Assembly: GCA_963850995.1 (NCBI GenBank)
Contig: CAWKNQ010000019.1
Coordinates: 109,636 to 173,635, forward strand
Direction: 5' to 3'
Source of the DNA: Gaiellasilicea sp963850995
Lineage (GTDB): Bacteria; Actinomycetota; Thermoleophilia; Gaiellales; Gaiellaceae
Length of the DNA: 64,000 nt
The notes under the pieces were generated by a model. It saw nothing but the letters and a program-made list of their open reading frames with translations. It was not told where the DNA came from and searched no databases. The position numbers were made by a program, and so were the translations under genes. Positions 9,844-17,397 of the stretch are shown in pieces (the stretch's first letter is position 1; each line of letters begins with the position of its first letter).

Positions 9844-10311
9844 CTAGCTCTCGCCGTCCCAATAGTCGAGCTCGGTGCCGATCCGGAAGATCCGTGGCGG
9901 GTCTGCCTCGTTCCCGGTCCAGATGCCGATCTTGCCGCTGTCGGGATAGACCGCGGCGTCCGGCAGCTGTTTGGTCGAGGCGATCAGGACGCGGATCGGC
10001 TCGTGCGTGTCGTTCCGGACCTGGTGGGCACCCTCCGGCCCCTCGGGAAAGCAGACGATGTCGCCCGGCCTGAGCTCGTGCTCTCCGTCGGGGACGCGCA
10101 GTGTCGGCCGCCCGGCGACGCAGAGCAGCCACTCCTCGGCGCCGTACTCGTAGTGGTACGGGAACGTCTTCTCGCCCGGCTGCAGCTCGTAGAGGCTGGC
10201 ACCGAGCTTCTCGGCGCCGAGCTTGGGACCGAGCGTCGCGGCGCTCCAGCTCCAACCCGGACGGTCGCGGGACTCGTCGAGCTCGCCGTCGAAGAGGTTG
10301 AACGACCTCAC
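9844..10311 (-). CDS. Cupin-domain protein
   Basis: This 155-residue single-domain cupin has motif 1 as PYHYEYGAEEWLLCVAG and motif 2 as PGDIVCFPEGPEGAHQVRN. The His, Glu and His positions are those that bind a metal in sugar-isomerase and dioxygenase-type cupins. The substrate is unknown. It lies downstream of the MFS gene on the same strand but has its own TAGCCT box 6 nt before its GTG start, so it is probably transcribed independently as a leaderless mRNA. Confidence 0.8.
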   Translation of the reverse strand: MRSFNLFDGELDESRDRPGWSWSAATLGPKLGAEKLGASLYELQPGEKTFPYHYEYGAEEWLLCVAGRPTLRVPDGEHELRPGDIVCFPEGPEGAHQVRNDTHEPIRVLIASTKQLPDAAVYPDSGKIGIWTGNEADPPRIFRIGTELDYWDGES

Positions 10312-10333
10312 GCCCGCAGGCTAGATGATTGAT

Positions 10334-11653
10334 CTAGACGATCGGCTCCGGGCTCTCGAGCGGGCCGGCTGGGCCCCGCTTCTCGACGTGCGCGAGCCGC
10401 GCCACGAGCGGGATCGCGAGCAGCACCGGGACGGCCAGGATCGGCCAGAGGACCTGGTAACCGTGCGTGTCCTCGAGGTAGGGCGAGAGCAGGTCGATCG
10501 CGATGCCGGCGAGCAGGGGCCCGGTGATGAGGCCGATCCCCTTCGTCGTCGTGGCGAGACCGGCGATCGCACCTCGGTCGGCGGCCGGCATCAGCTTGAA
10601 GAGCAGCCCCCACGCGAGCGTCATCACGCTGCCGCCTGCGATCGCGACGACGAAGATCACCGGCAGGTACCAGCTGTGCCACTCCTCGCCGAACCCGCCG
10701 GCGAGGAGCCCTAGCCCGTAGACGACCGACGCGGCGAGGATCACCCGGCTGAGTCCGAAGCGGTCGCCGAGGTAGCCGGACCCGGCCGCGGCGACGACGT
10801 AGCCACCCGCGACAGCGCCGAGCACCGCCGTCGTCGTCCCCAGCGGCTGGCCGAGTCCGACGGTGAGATAGAGGACGACGAACGTGCGCGCACCGGCGAA
10901 AGTGCCTTCCCAGGCGGTGTTCGCGATCAGGAAGCGGCGCACATCGGGATCGCGCCGGAACACCCGCCAGCTGTGCGAGACGTAGGCCCGCACGCCCTCG
11001 AAGACCCGGCCGTGGCCGCCGTCCTCGCGGAGGAAGACGACCGGCGAGAGACAGGCGGCGACGACCACGATCGCGGCGACGAGGAACGGGAACGGCTCCC
11101 ATACGTGGAAGAGCGCCCCGCCGCCGATCAGCGCCGTCCCCAGCGCGAGGCCGCGCATCAGGTGCTGCGCGCTCTGCGCCCGGCCGTAGAGCCGTTCCGG
11201 CAGGAGGTCGGGGTACAGGCCCCGGTACGGCGGCTCGTACACGTAGTAGGCGAAGAAAAAGGCGAAGACGAGCAGCGCCGTCGTCCACAGGCTCGGCATG
11301 AACGCCATCAGCGCGAGGCAGAAGCCGATCGGGCCGAGCGCGACGAGCATGAACGGGCGCCGCCTGCCGAGAGGGGTGTGGAACGAGTCGCTCCACGGCC
11401 CGATCACGAGCGGGAGCGCGACCGCGAAGAGGCCCTCCGCCGCGAGCACGAGCGCGATCAGCGTCGTCGAGGTCGTGTACTGCCCGAGCAGGGGCGGCAG
11501 GTACGCCGCGGTCGTCGTCAGCGAGAAGGCGAGCCCGAACGCGCCCAGCCCGAGCGTCCAGACGACGCGCGCGTAGCCAGGCTCAGGCCGGGGCTGCGAC
11601 GGCGTCCCGCGCAAGCCCGCCGCAGAGGAGCTCGACCACCGTCCGCTCGGCAC
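10334..11653 (-). CDS. MFS transporter
   Basis: This 439-residue protein has about twelve hydrophobic segments and the loop 2-3 signature GPWSDSFHTPLGRRRP, typical of the GPH/sugar-cation-like branch of the major facilitator superfamily; the substrate is unknown. The GTG at 11653 overlaps the upstream TetR gene by 71 bp. A TTG at 11614 (426 aa) keeps all membrane segments and cuts the overlap to 32 bp, so it may be the true start. Overlap with the TetR gene implies co-transcription and translational coupling, making export or uptake of the regulator's ligand plausible. Confidence 0.85.
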   Translation of the reverse strand: MPSGRWSSSSAAGLRGTPSQPRPEPGYARVVWTLGLGAFGLAFSLTTTAAYLPPLLGQYTTSTTLIALVLAAEGLFAVALPLVIGPWSDSFHTPLGRRRPFMLVALGPIGFCLALMAFMPSLWTTALLVFAFFFAYYVYEPPYRGLYPDLLPERLYGRAQSAQHLMRGLALGTALIGGGALFHVWEPFPFLVAAIVVVAACLSPVVFLREDGGHGRVFEGVRAYVSHSWRVFRRDPDVRRFLIANTAWEGTFAGARTFVVLYLTVGLGQPLGTTTAVLGAVAGGYVVAAAGSGYLGDRFGLSRVILAASVVYGLGLLAGGFGEEWHSWYLPVIFVVAIAGGSVMTLAWGLLFKLMPAADRGAIAGLATTTKGIGLITGPLLAGIAIDLLSPYLEDTHGYQVLWPILAVPVLLAIPLVARLAHVEKRGPAGPLESPEPIV

Positions 11654-12200
11654 GCGCCACCTCCTCGTCGCCGTCGGGCAACTGACCCAGCACCCAGCCG
11701 GTCAGGAGCTCTTCGAGCCCGCCGTAGAAGATCCAGCTGGCGAGCCGCGCGTCCAGCTCCGGCCGAAGCGAGCCGTCCGCCTGGCCGCGCTCGATCACCC
11801 GCTGGATGACGAGGAAGCCCCCGCGGATCTCGTCGACCTGGCTTTGGAGCTGCGGGCTCCGCGCCACCTCGCGCACCATCACCGTGACGAGCTCAGGCTG
11901 CGCGCGCCAGGTGCGGAGCAGCGACTTCGCGATCCCTTCCAGCTGCGCGAGCGGTGGCTCGTCCGAGGCCTCGATCCGCGCGAACGTCTCCAGGAGCTCG
12001 CGCCAGTTCTCGCGGAAGACCGTCTCGAGCACCTCCTCCTTCGAGCCGAAATAGTGGTAGAGGAGCCCGTGCGCGATCCCCGCCTCGGCGGCGATGTCTC
12101 CGACCCGCGCCGCGTGATAGCCCTTGCGCGCGAACACGCGCACGGCCGCGTCGAGGATGACGCGGCGCTTGTCCGCGCCGTTGGTTGAACGGTCAGTCAA
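11583..12200 (-). CDS. TetR/AcrR family transcriptional regulator
   Basis: The N-terminal helix-turn-helix is clear (ILDAAVRVFARKGY, then GDIAAEAGIAHGLLYHYFGSK), followed by an all-helical ligand/dimer domain; 205 residues is the usual size. I placed the start at TTG 12200 because the conserved domain begins within 15 residues and a TACTGT -10 box lies 8 nt upstream (12209-12214). A longer frame up to 12320 would overlap the divergent gene. The start codon lies inside a palindrome matching the one before the acyl-CoA dehydrogenase, so autoregulation is likely. Its stop lies inside the downstream MFS gene. Confidence 0.85.
   Translation of the reverse strand: MTDRSTNGADKRRVILDAAVRVFARKGYHAARVGDIAAEAGIAHGLLYHYFGSKEEVLETVFRENWRELLETFARIEASDEPPLAQLEGIAKSLLRTWRAQPELVTVMVREVARSPQLQSQVDEIRGGFLVIQRVIERGQADGSLRPELDARLASWIFYGGLEELLTGWVLGQLPDGDEEVARAERTVVELLCGGLARDAVAAPA
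12185..12200. promoter_or_regulatory. Putative autoregulatory TetR operator
   Basis: On the minus strand the site reads TTGACTGACCGTTCAA, an inverted repeat with outer TTGA/TCAA arms. It covers the predicted TTG start and transcription start of the TetR gene. It shares nine consecutive bases (TTGACTGAC) plus the closing TCAA with the site at 5617-5632. Confidence 0.5.
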
Positions 12201-12318
12201 GGCCTCGAACAGTAGTGGTAGGTTCGGCGGCGATGCAACCGCTCGCAGGCGCGCGTCGTGAGTCTCGAGTCCCTGGAGGGGGCATGTCGTCCGTCGCGGT
12301 CGGGCAGCATACGAACGC

Positions 12319-13578
12319 ATGGCGGGGGGACCTCGGACTCGATTGAAGCCCGCGCGACTCTTCGCCGTCGCGGTGCTGCTGGCGCCGCTGCCGCTCGTCG
12401 CGGCCGTTGCTCTCGGCGGGGACGCCGACGCCGCGCGCAGCCTGCCTCGGCTCGTCGTCTCCTCTCGGGAGGGCGACCTCTATGTCGGCGGGCGTGCGCT
12501 CACGACGACAACCGCGGTCGACACCGAGCCCGACTGGTCGCCCGACGGGCGCGAGATCGTCTTCGTCCGCCAGCTGCCCGGCGCTCGGTCGACGAGCCTC
12601 TATGTCGTCCGCCGCGACGGGACCGGACTGCGGTTGCTCGTGGACGGATCCCGCGTCGCCGCGATGCCGGCGTGGAGCGGCGACGGGCTTCGGATCGCAT
12701 TTGCGTCGAGCCCGCTCGAAGGCGGCAGCTTCGACGTCTACACCGTGCCGGCCGCAGGCGGGGCGGCGCGACTCGTCGCGTCGGGCCCCGCCGAGCAGGT
12801 TGCGCCATCGTTCACGCGCGAGGGCAAGGTCACGTTCCGGACGCTCCAGCCGGGTGAGCCGTTTCCGGAGAAGCTGAGCGACTCGGGCACGCCCCAGTTC
12901 GGCCCGCGTCAGCTCCTGCCCGACTTCGACCAGCGCGCACCCTTCCGGTTGACGATCGCGGGCACGCGGCTCGGCTTCGCCTCCGCGACCGACAACGTCG
13001 GCGACGGGCCCATCTGGGTGCGCGGTAGCCGCCCATCCGCAACGCGGCCGATGGTCGCACGCCAGCTCGTCCGCCTGACCGATGACTCGGTGCGCGCGTA
13101 CGACGACGCGGGCCGGCTGCGCTACACGCCGGAGTCGACCCACTCGCACTGGCACCTGCTCGACTTCCAGCGCTATGAGCTGCGGACGCTCGCCGGCGAC
13201 CTCGTCGTCCGCGACCGCAAGAGCGGTTTCTGCCTCGCCGACCACTACGGGCTCGCTCGCCGTCGGGTCGCGGTCTTCACCGGCGGCCGCTTCTACGGCA
13301 ACTGCGCGTCGTCGCAGCCGCGTGCGCTCGCGGTCGAGCAGGGCACCTCGATCGGGTTCACCGACCTCTACCCCGCCCACTTCCACGGCCAGAACCTCGA
13401 GCTGCGGGGCGTCCCGGCCGGCGACTACGTGCTCGTCCACCGGACGAACCCGCAGGGCCGTCTCGAGGAGCTCGACTACACGAACAACGCCGCCTCGCTC
13501 CGAATCAGGTTGACGTGGCGCGGCGGCACGCCGCGCGTCCAGACGCTGCGCACCTGCGACGGCTCAGCCGTCTGCTAG
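12319..13578 (+). CDS. Secreted beta-propeller (PD40) plus lysyl-oxidase-like protein
   Basis: The 419-residue protein opens with a signal peptide (to about residue 40). Two TolB/PD40-type blades follow (EPDWSPDGREIVFV, MPAWSGDGLRIAFA). From about residue 240 it matches lysyl oxidase: the copper-site stretch THSHWHLLDF, KSGFCLAD (Lys at the position used for the quinone cofactor in animal lysyl oxidase), a Tyr in DLYPAHFHGQ, and LDYTNN near the end. Lysyl oxidases oxidise lysine side chains to aldehydes; bacterial members are little studied, so activity is inferred. The stop overlaps the convergent HAD gene by 4 bp. Confidence 0.78.
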   Translation: MAGGPRTRLKPARLFAVAVLLAPLPLVAAVALGGDADAARSLPRLVVSSREGDLYVGGRALTTTTAVDTEPDWSPDGREIVFVRQLPGARSTSLYVVRRDGTGLRLLVDGSRVAAMPAWSGDGLRIAFASSPLEGGSFDVYTVPAAGGAARLVASGPAEQVAPSFTREGKVTFRTLQPGEPFPEKLSDSGTPQFGPRQLLPDFDQRAPFRLTIAGTRLGFASATDNVGDGPIWVRGSRPSATRPMVARQLVRLTDDSVRAYDDAGRLRYTPESTHSHWHLLDFQRYELRTLAGDLVVRDRKSGFCLADHYGLARRRVAVFTGGRFYGNCASSQPRALAVEQGTSIGFTDLYPAHFHGQNLELRGVPAGDYVLVHRTNPQGRLEELDYTNNAASLRIRLTWRGGTPRVQTLRTCDGSAVC

Positions 13579-14249
13579 CTCAGACCGAGCGCGGCGGGGA
13601 GCGCGAAGAGGTCGGGCAGCCGCTCTGGCCTGCCGACGTGGCGGGCGTCGCGGTCGAGCAGGAAGGCAGTCATGCCCAGCGCCTGGGCTCCCTCGATGTC
13701 GTCCTCGAATGAGTCGCCGACCATGGCGGCGTCCTCCGGGTCGACCTCGAGCAGGGCCAACGCGTGCCGAAAGATCTCGGGGTGCGGCTTCGTGCGTCCG
13801 AACGCACGCGAGCCGACCGCGCAGTCGACCTCGAGCCCATGGTGGGCGACGAACTCGTCCAGGTCGCGGCTGCCGTTCGAGATGAGGCCGATCTTGAGCC
13901 CGTGCTGGCGGAGCGCGGCGAGCGCCGGTAACGCGTCCTCGTAAAGCGTGAAGCGCTCGTGCTGCTCCCACGCTCGGACGAGCTCGGCTGCGCACGCAGG
14001 CGCACCGTCTGCGTCGCCACCCATCCCGCGCACGATCTCCTCGGTGAACGCGATCCAGATCTCGTCGTCGTGTTCGAGCTCAGGGTGGCGCTGAAGCGAC
14101 GCGAGCGCAGCGAGGCGCGACTCTTCGTAGCGCGCCGGGTCGAGGCTCAGTCCGTGCCGCTCGCCGATGCGCCGGTATCCCTCCGGCCCGAGCTCTGGCC
14201 CGGGCCGCGCAAGCGTGAAATCGACGTCGAAGAGGACGGCCCGGATCAC
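13575..14249 (-). CDS. HAD-superfamily hydrolase (subfamily IA)
   Basis: The four HAD motifs are present: FDVDFT (nucleophile Asp and acid/base Asp), SNGS, TKPHPEIF (Lys) and GDSFEDDIEGA. The alpha-helical cap between motifs I and II is of the IA type, so it is a small-molecule phosphatase of unknown substrate. I chose the GTG at 14249 (224 aa) because it begins right at the first beta strand and follows a TATCCT box by 6 nt. A longer reading would overlap the divergent DoxX gene. Confidence 0.82.
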   Translation of the reverse strand: MIRAVLFDVDFTLARPGPELGPEGYRRIGERHGLSLDPARYEESRLAALASLQRHPELEHDDEIWIAFTEEIVRGMGGDADGAPACAAELVRAWEQHERFTLYEDALPALAALRQHGLKIGLISNGSRDLDEFVAHHGLEVDCAVGSRAFGRTKPHPEIFRHALALLEVDPEDAAMVGDSFEDDIEGAQALGMTAFLLDRDARHVGRPERLPDLFALPAALGLS

Positions 14250-14282
14250 GCTTCGAGGATACGTCTGCGGCATACTCCGGCC

Positions 14283-14789
14283 GTGGCGTACGGCCTGCTG
14301 CTCCTCCGCCTCGTCGTCGGCCTGCTCTTCGCCGGCCACGGCGCACAGAAGCTGTTCGGCTGGTTCGGCGGCGGAGGGCCGCAGGGCACGGCCGCCTTCT
14401 TCGGGTCGCTCGGCTACCGCTGGCCCGAACGGTTGGCGATCGTCGTCGGCCTGGCCGAGCTCGGCGGGGGTCTCTTGCTGGCGACCGGCTTCCTGACGCC
14501 GCTCGCCTCCTTCCTGCTCGCGACCGTGATGCTGAACGCGATCGTCACCGTCGTCTTCCCGAAGGGATTCCTCGGCGGGTACGAGTTCGAGGTGACGCTG
14601 GCCGCCGTTGCGATCGCGCTCGCGGCGACCGGGCCGGGAGAGATCTCGCTCGACGACGCGATCGGCTGGGCGGACGAGATCACCGGCGTCCTCTGGGCGT
14701 CGCTCGCCCTCGCCGCCGCGATCGTGACGTCGCTGGTCACGACGACCATCGGCCGCGCGCGCGCAGATCTAGACGAGATCCCCGGCTGA
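14283..14789 (+). CDS. DoxX-family membrane protein
   Basis: This 168-residue protein has four predicted membrane helices and the DoxX opening LLLLRLVVGLLFAGHGAQKL, then GGGPQGTAAFFGSLG. DoxX proteins are small inner-membrane proteins linked to redox or thiol metabolism in several bacteria; their exact role is unclear. The GTG start at 14283 begins the first helix directly and lies 33 bp from the divergent HAD start. Confidence 0.82.
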   Translation: MAYGLLLLRLVVGLLFAGHGAQKLFGWFGGGGPQGTAAFFGSLGYRWPERLAIVVGLAELGGGLLLATGFLTPLASFLLATVMLNAIVTVVFPKGFLGGYEFEVTLAAVAIALAATGPGEISLDDAIGWADEITGVLWASLALAAAIVTSLVTTTIGRARADLDEIPG

Positions 14790-14807
14790 CGCTTCGGCGG
14801 AGCGTCA
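14787..14807. terminator. Hairpin between convergent genes
   Basis: A 7-bp perfect stem (TGACGCT/AGCGTCA) with a 7-nt loop begins on the DoxX stop codon and ends 7 nt before the stop of the convergent VOC gene. There is no T-run, so it is only a candidate bidirectional terminator. Confidence 0.4.
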
Positions 14808-14814
14808 TCGCGCG

Positions 14815-15198
14815 CTACTTCGCGATCTCCCAGATATGGCCGCCGGGATCCCTGAAGCTGGCGGTTCGGATTCCCCACGGCCGATCCATCGGGCCGTTCA
14901 ACAGCTCGACGCCGCGTGTGGCCAGCTCCGCGCACATTGCATCCACGTCGTCCACCTCGAGGGTGAACACGAGGCGGGATCCGGCCTCGCGAGATGCGAC
15001 GGCTGCCGGCTCGACGAGCTCTGAGGCCGCTGAGGTCTTCAGCAGGTTGACCTGCGTGTTCCCGAAGTCGAACACCGCCGAGTCGTCGTCCTCGAACTTC
15101 ACCGGCAGTCCGAAGACCTCCCGGTAGAACCGCTTCGCGGCGTCCAAGTCCTCGACGAACAGCGTGATGGCACCGATACCGCTCGGCCACGAACCCAT
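14815..15198 (-). CDS. VOC superfamily protein (glyoxalase-like)
   Basis: This compact 127-residue VOC protein has both halves of the fold: ITLFVEDLDAAKRFYREVFG, then VFTLEVDDVDAMCAELATRG and FRDPGGHIWEIAK. Conserved metal-site residues are His/Glu near the C-terminus (GHIWE); the substrate is unknown. A purine-rich leader (GAGAGAGGTAGGGGAA) just before the ATG supplies the ribosome-binding site. It is not a paralogue of clear shared function with the VOC gene at 9207-9794. Confidence 0.8.
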   Translation of the reverse strand: MGSWPSGIGAITLFVEDLDAAKRFYREVFGLPVKFEDDDSAVFDFGNTQVNLLKTSAASELVEPAAVASREAGSRLVFTLEVDDVDAMCAELATRGVELLNGPMDRPWGIRTASFRDPGGHIWEIAK

Positions 15199-15290
15199 TT
15201 CCCCTACCTCTCTCTGGAGTCACCCGGTCATGAGGAACCGATTGTCCACATCGTGCGAGGTTGGTGACAGGTAATCGTCAGCAGTTCGCC

Positions 15291-15319
15291 GGCGGAGGCC
15301 GGTTCATCCGGCCTCCGCC
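15291..15319 (-). terminator. Second hairpin downstream of tRNA-Pro
   Basis: A perfect 12-bp stem (GGCGGAGGCCGG with its complement) closes a 5-nt loop TTCAT. It lies between the VOC gene and the first tRNA terminator. It has no T-run; a back-up terminator is the simplest reading. Confidence 0.45.
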
Positions 15320-15356
15320 CGCAACCGAACGGCGGAGCCCGAGAAAGGAGGGGGCT

Positions 15357-15383
15357 CACGGGGGAACCATGGGTTCCCCCGTG
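15357..15383 (-). terminator. Terminator of tRNA-Pro
   Basis: A perfect 12-bp stem (CACGGGGGAACC and its complement) around a 3-nt loop lies 8 nt past the tRNA 3' end. On the minus strand it is followed by a pyrimidine tract (CCCCCTCCTTTCTC). Confidence 0.65.
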
Positions 15384-15390
15384 CTTGTAA

Positions 15391-15464
15391 TCGGGGTGCC
15401 CAGATTCGAACTGGGGACCTCTCCGACCCGAACGGAGCGCGCTACCAGGCTGCGCCACACCCCG
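15391..15464 (-). tRNA. tRNA-Pro (anticodon CGG)
   Basis: The 74-nt cloverleaf has acceptor stem CGGGGTG/CACCCCG with discriminator A, D-arm GCGC/GCGC, anticodon stem CTCCG/CGGAG with loop TTCGGGT (anticodon CGG, reading CCG), and T-arm around GTTCGAAT. No 3' CCA is encoded, so CCA-adding enzyme is needed. A minus-strand TACCCT box lies 9 nt upstream of the 5' end and interlocks with the promoter region of the divergent Nif3 gene. Confidence 0.95.
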
Positions 15465-15493
15465 AGCGGTCGAAGGGTAGCGATAATCGCCCC

Positions 15494-16240
15494 TTGGCCC
15501 ATCGCGACGAGATCATCCGGCACGCGAACGAGCTGCTCGAGATCGACCGGTTTCCGGAGTACGGCACACCGGGGCTGCAGGTGGTCGGCGCGGACGACGT
15601 GACGAAGATCGCCTGCGGCGTCTCCTCCTCGCGCGAGCTCTTCGAGCGCGCAGCGGCAGCGGGCGCGCAGCTCGTGATCGTCCACCACGGGATGTTCTGG
15701 CGCAACGAGCCGGTCTGGATCGACCGGCGCAAGCGCGGCCGGCTCGAAGCGCTGTTCGCGGCGGACCTCAGCCTCGCCGCCTACCACCTCGCGCTCGACG
15801 CGCATCCCGAGCTCGGCAACAACGCGCTGCTCGCCGACGCCCTGGGCGTCGCCGTCGAGCGCCCGTTCGCCGACGTCGGCCAGGGCGGCACCCTCCACGA
15901 GCCCTTGGTGATCGAGGCGCTCACGAGCCGGGTCCGGGACGTCGTCGGGGGGCGCGAGCCGCTCGTCTTCGCCCACGGCCCGGAGCACATCCGGCGCGTC
16001 GCCATCTGCTCCGGGGGCGCCGGCGGCGAGCTGATCCGCGCCGCGCACGAGGGCTACGACCTCTACCTCACCGGCGAGCCGCAAGAGCCGAGCCTGCAGA
16101 CGGCGCGGGAGCTCGGGATCCACTTCGTCGCGGCCGGGCACGACGCGACCGAGCGGCTGGGCGTCCAGGCGCTCGCGCAACGGCTCGCAGAGCGCTTCGA
16201 CCTCGAGTGGGAGTTCCTCCCGGTGGAGAACCCCGTTTGA
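15494..16240 (+). CDS. Nif3-like dinuclear metal centre protein
   Basis: This 248-residue protein belongs to the Nif3/YbgI/DUF34 family, whose members form hexameric rings with a dimetal site; the cellular function is unsettled. Metal-ligand motifs are visible: VIVHHGMFW, HLALDAHPELGNN, and the C-terminal AAGHDATERLG. The bacterial-type fold lacks the inserted PII-like domain of longer homologues. The start is TTG, 6 nt after a GATAAT box, so leaderless translation is likely. The stop lies 1 nt from the convergent hydrolase stop. Confidence 0.88.
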   Translation: MAHRDEIIRHANELLEIDRFPEYGTPGLQVVGADDVTKIACGVSSSRELFERAAAAGAQLVIVHHGMFWRNEPVWIDRRKRGRLEALFAADLSLAAYHLALDAHPELGNNALLADALGVAVERPFADVGQGGTLHEPLVIEALTSRVRDVVGGREPLVFAHGPEHIRRVAICSGGAGGELIRAAHEGYDLYLTGEPQEPSLQTARELGIHFVAAGHDATERLGVQALAQRLAERFDLEWEFLPVENPV

Positions 16241-16241
16241 G

Positions 16242-17057
16242 CTAACGGAGCTCTGCGAGCGCGTCGAGAACGGCGTGAGGCCGCTCGACGATCACAAGGT
16301 GGCCGCAATCGGCGACGAGCCGCAGCTTTGCCCGCAACCGCCGCGCGTACTCGAACGCGTCCTCGAGCGGCAGCTGAGAGTCGCGGGCGCCCCAGAGGAC
16401 GAGCGTCGGGCACGCCAGCGGCGGAAGGTCGGTCCGGGGATCGTCGGCGACCATCGCGCGCCCGGCGGTCTTCGTGTCGGCGTGATGCTGCTGCGCCGCG
16501 AGCAGACCGTGCGTCGCGCGCGGGGTCAGCGCGACCGGATCGGAGACGAACCACGGGCGGAAGAGGACACGGCGGTACCACGTCCGCTCGGCGAGACGGT
16601 GCCGGAACGGCGCGACGAGCCGCCCCGGCCGCACCGTCGCCGACGCGAGCACGAGCACCTGTGCGGCGCGAGTCGCCGTCGCGATCCCCGCAGACGAGAC
16701 GAGCAGCAGCCCGCGCACGAGCTCCGGCCGGCTCTGCGCGAGCCGCAGGCCGACGAGCCCGCCGAAGGAGTGTCCGGCGACGAGCGCGTGCGCGACATCC
16801 TCTGCGTCGAGCACGGCGGCCGCGACCGCGGCGAAGTCCGCGGTGGTGGCGCCCTTCGGCAGGGGGCCGGAGCCGCCGTGACCGGGGAAGTCGATCGAGA
16901 GGACGCGGTAGCGGCCGAGCAGCTCGGGCAACACTTCGACCCAGTTTCCCGTCGCACCGGAGAGCCCGTGCAGGAGGAGCAGCGGCTCACCCTCACCGCC
17001 GACGTGGTAGCGCACCGTCCCGAGCGTGCGGGTCTCGAGGGCCGTTGCGGCCGTCAT
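16242..17057 (-). CDS. Alpha/beta-hydrolase
   Basis: This 271-residue alpha/beta-hydrolase has the oxyanion motif LLLLHGLSG, the nucleophile elbow GHSFGG, the acid in LVLWGARDSQLP and the catalytic His in DCGHLVIVERP. The substrate cannot be read; esterase, lactonase or C-C hydrolase roles are all possible. The ATG start is 6 nt after a TACTGT box that interlocks with a plus-strand TATCCT box. Confidence 0.85.
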   Translation of the reverse strand: MTAATALETRTLGTVRYHVGGEGEPLLLLHGLSGATGNWVEVLPELLGRYRVLSIDFPGHGGSGPLPKGATTADFAAVAAAVLDAEDVAHALVAGHSFGGLVGLRLAQSRPELVRGLLLVSSAGIATATRAAQVLVLASATVRPGRLVAPFRHRLAERTWYRRVLFRPWFVSDPVALTPRATHGLLAAQQHHADTKTAGRAMVADDPRTDLPPLACPTLVLWGARDSQLPLEDAFEYARRLRAKLRLVADCGHLVIVERPHAVLDALAELR

Positions 17058-17063
17058 GCCCGG

Positions 17064-17073
17064 ACAGTATCCT
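17064..17073. promoter_or_regulatory. Interlocked divergent -10 boxes, hydrolase / leader RNA
   Basis: ACAGTATCCT combines a minus-strand TACTGT, 6 nt before the hydrolase ATG, with a plus-strand TATCCT, 9 nt before a short leader reading frame at 17083. Confidence 0.5.
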
Positions 17074-17082
17074 CAGAAGACC

Positions 17083-17112
17083 ATGGCGACTTTCGGGACG
17101 CGGGCCCGTTGA
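17083..17112 (+). CDS. Possible 9-residue leader peptide (MATFGTRAR)
   Basis: A 10-codon frame including the stop begins exactly where leaderless genes in this genome begin relative to their -10 box (9 nt, as at 8023). It is followed by a terminator-like hairpin and then a 56-residue gene. The arrangement resembles an attenuator leader, but so short a frame could be chance. Confidence 0.3.
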   Translation: MATFGTRAR

Positions 17113-17145
17113 TTCCCGCGAACGACCACGAGCAGGCGATGTCCG

Positions 17146-17184
17146 AGCCCGCACGAGCGCCAAGCCGCGCCGAGCGGGCTTTTT
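17146..17184 (+). terminator. Intrinsic terminator or attenuator before the 56-residue gene
   Basis: GCGGGCT followed by TTTT (17174-17184) can pair with AGCCCGC at 17146-17152 (7 bp, 21-nt loop) or with AGCCGC at 17163-17168 (6 bp with one bulge, 5-nt loop). Either gives a GC-rich stem followed by a T-run. It lies 30 nt upstream of the ATG at 17215, so it would end a transcript of about 105 nt or control read-through. Confidence 0.55.
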
Positions 17185-17214
17185 CGTTCTCACGACGAGG
17201 GAGGTAGCAGACGG

Positions 17215-17385
17215 ATGGCAAACCACCTGACGCCCGAGGAGCTCTCCAAGGAGCTGGGCATCGATCGGCAGGAAGTGATTCGCGTGTGCATCGAGGAAGG
17301 CGTGCCGATCTACCAGGGCAAGATCGACAAGACACTGTTCGCGGCGCAACTTGAAGCGCTCGGGGCACTCCCGAAGACGCACTAG
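17215..17385 (+). CDS. Small helix-turn-helix-like protein (56 aa)
   Basis: The ATG is preceded by a strong Shine-Dalgarno sequence (GGGAGG, 10 nt upstream), which supports a real gene despite its size. The protein starts MANHLTPEELSKELGIDRQE and continues VIRVCIEEGVPIYQGKID: a short helix-turn-helix like the N-terminal part of MerR or excisionase-type DNA binders. A DNA-binding role is inferred from that pattern only. A terminator-like hairpin and a possible leader peptide lie upstream. The stop is 13 bp from the convergent Ku gene. Confidence 0.65.
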   Translation: MANHLTPEELSKELGIDRQEVIRVCIEEGVPIYQGKIDKTLFAAQLEALGALPKTH

Positions 17386-17397
17386 CCGCAGCCTTTC

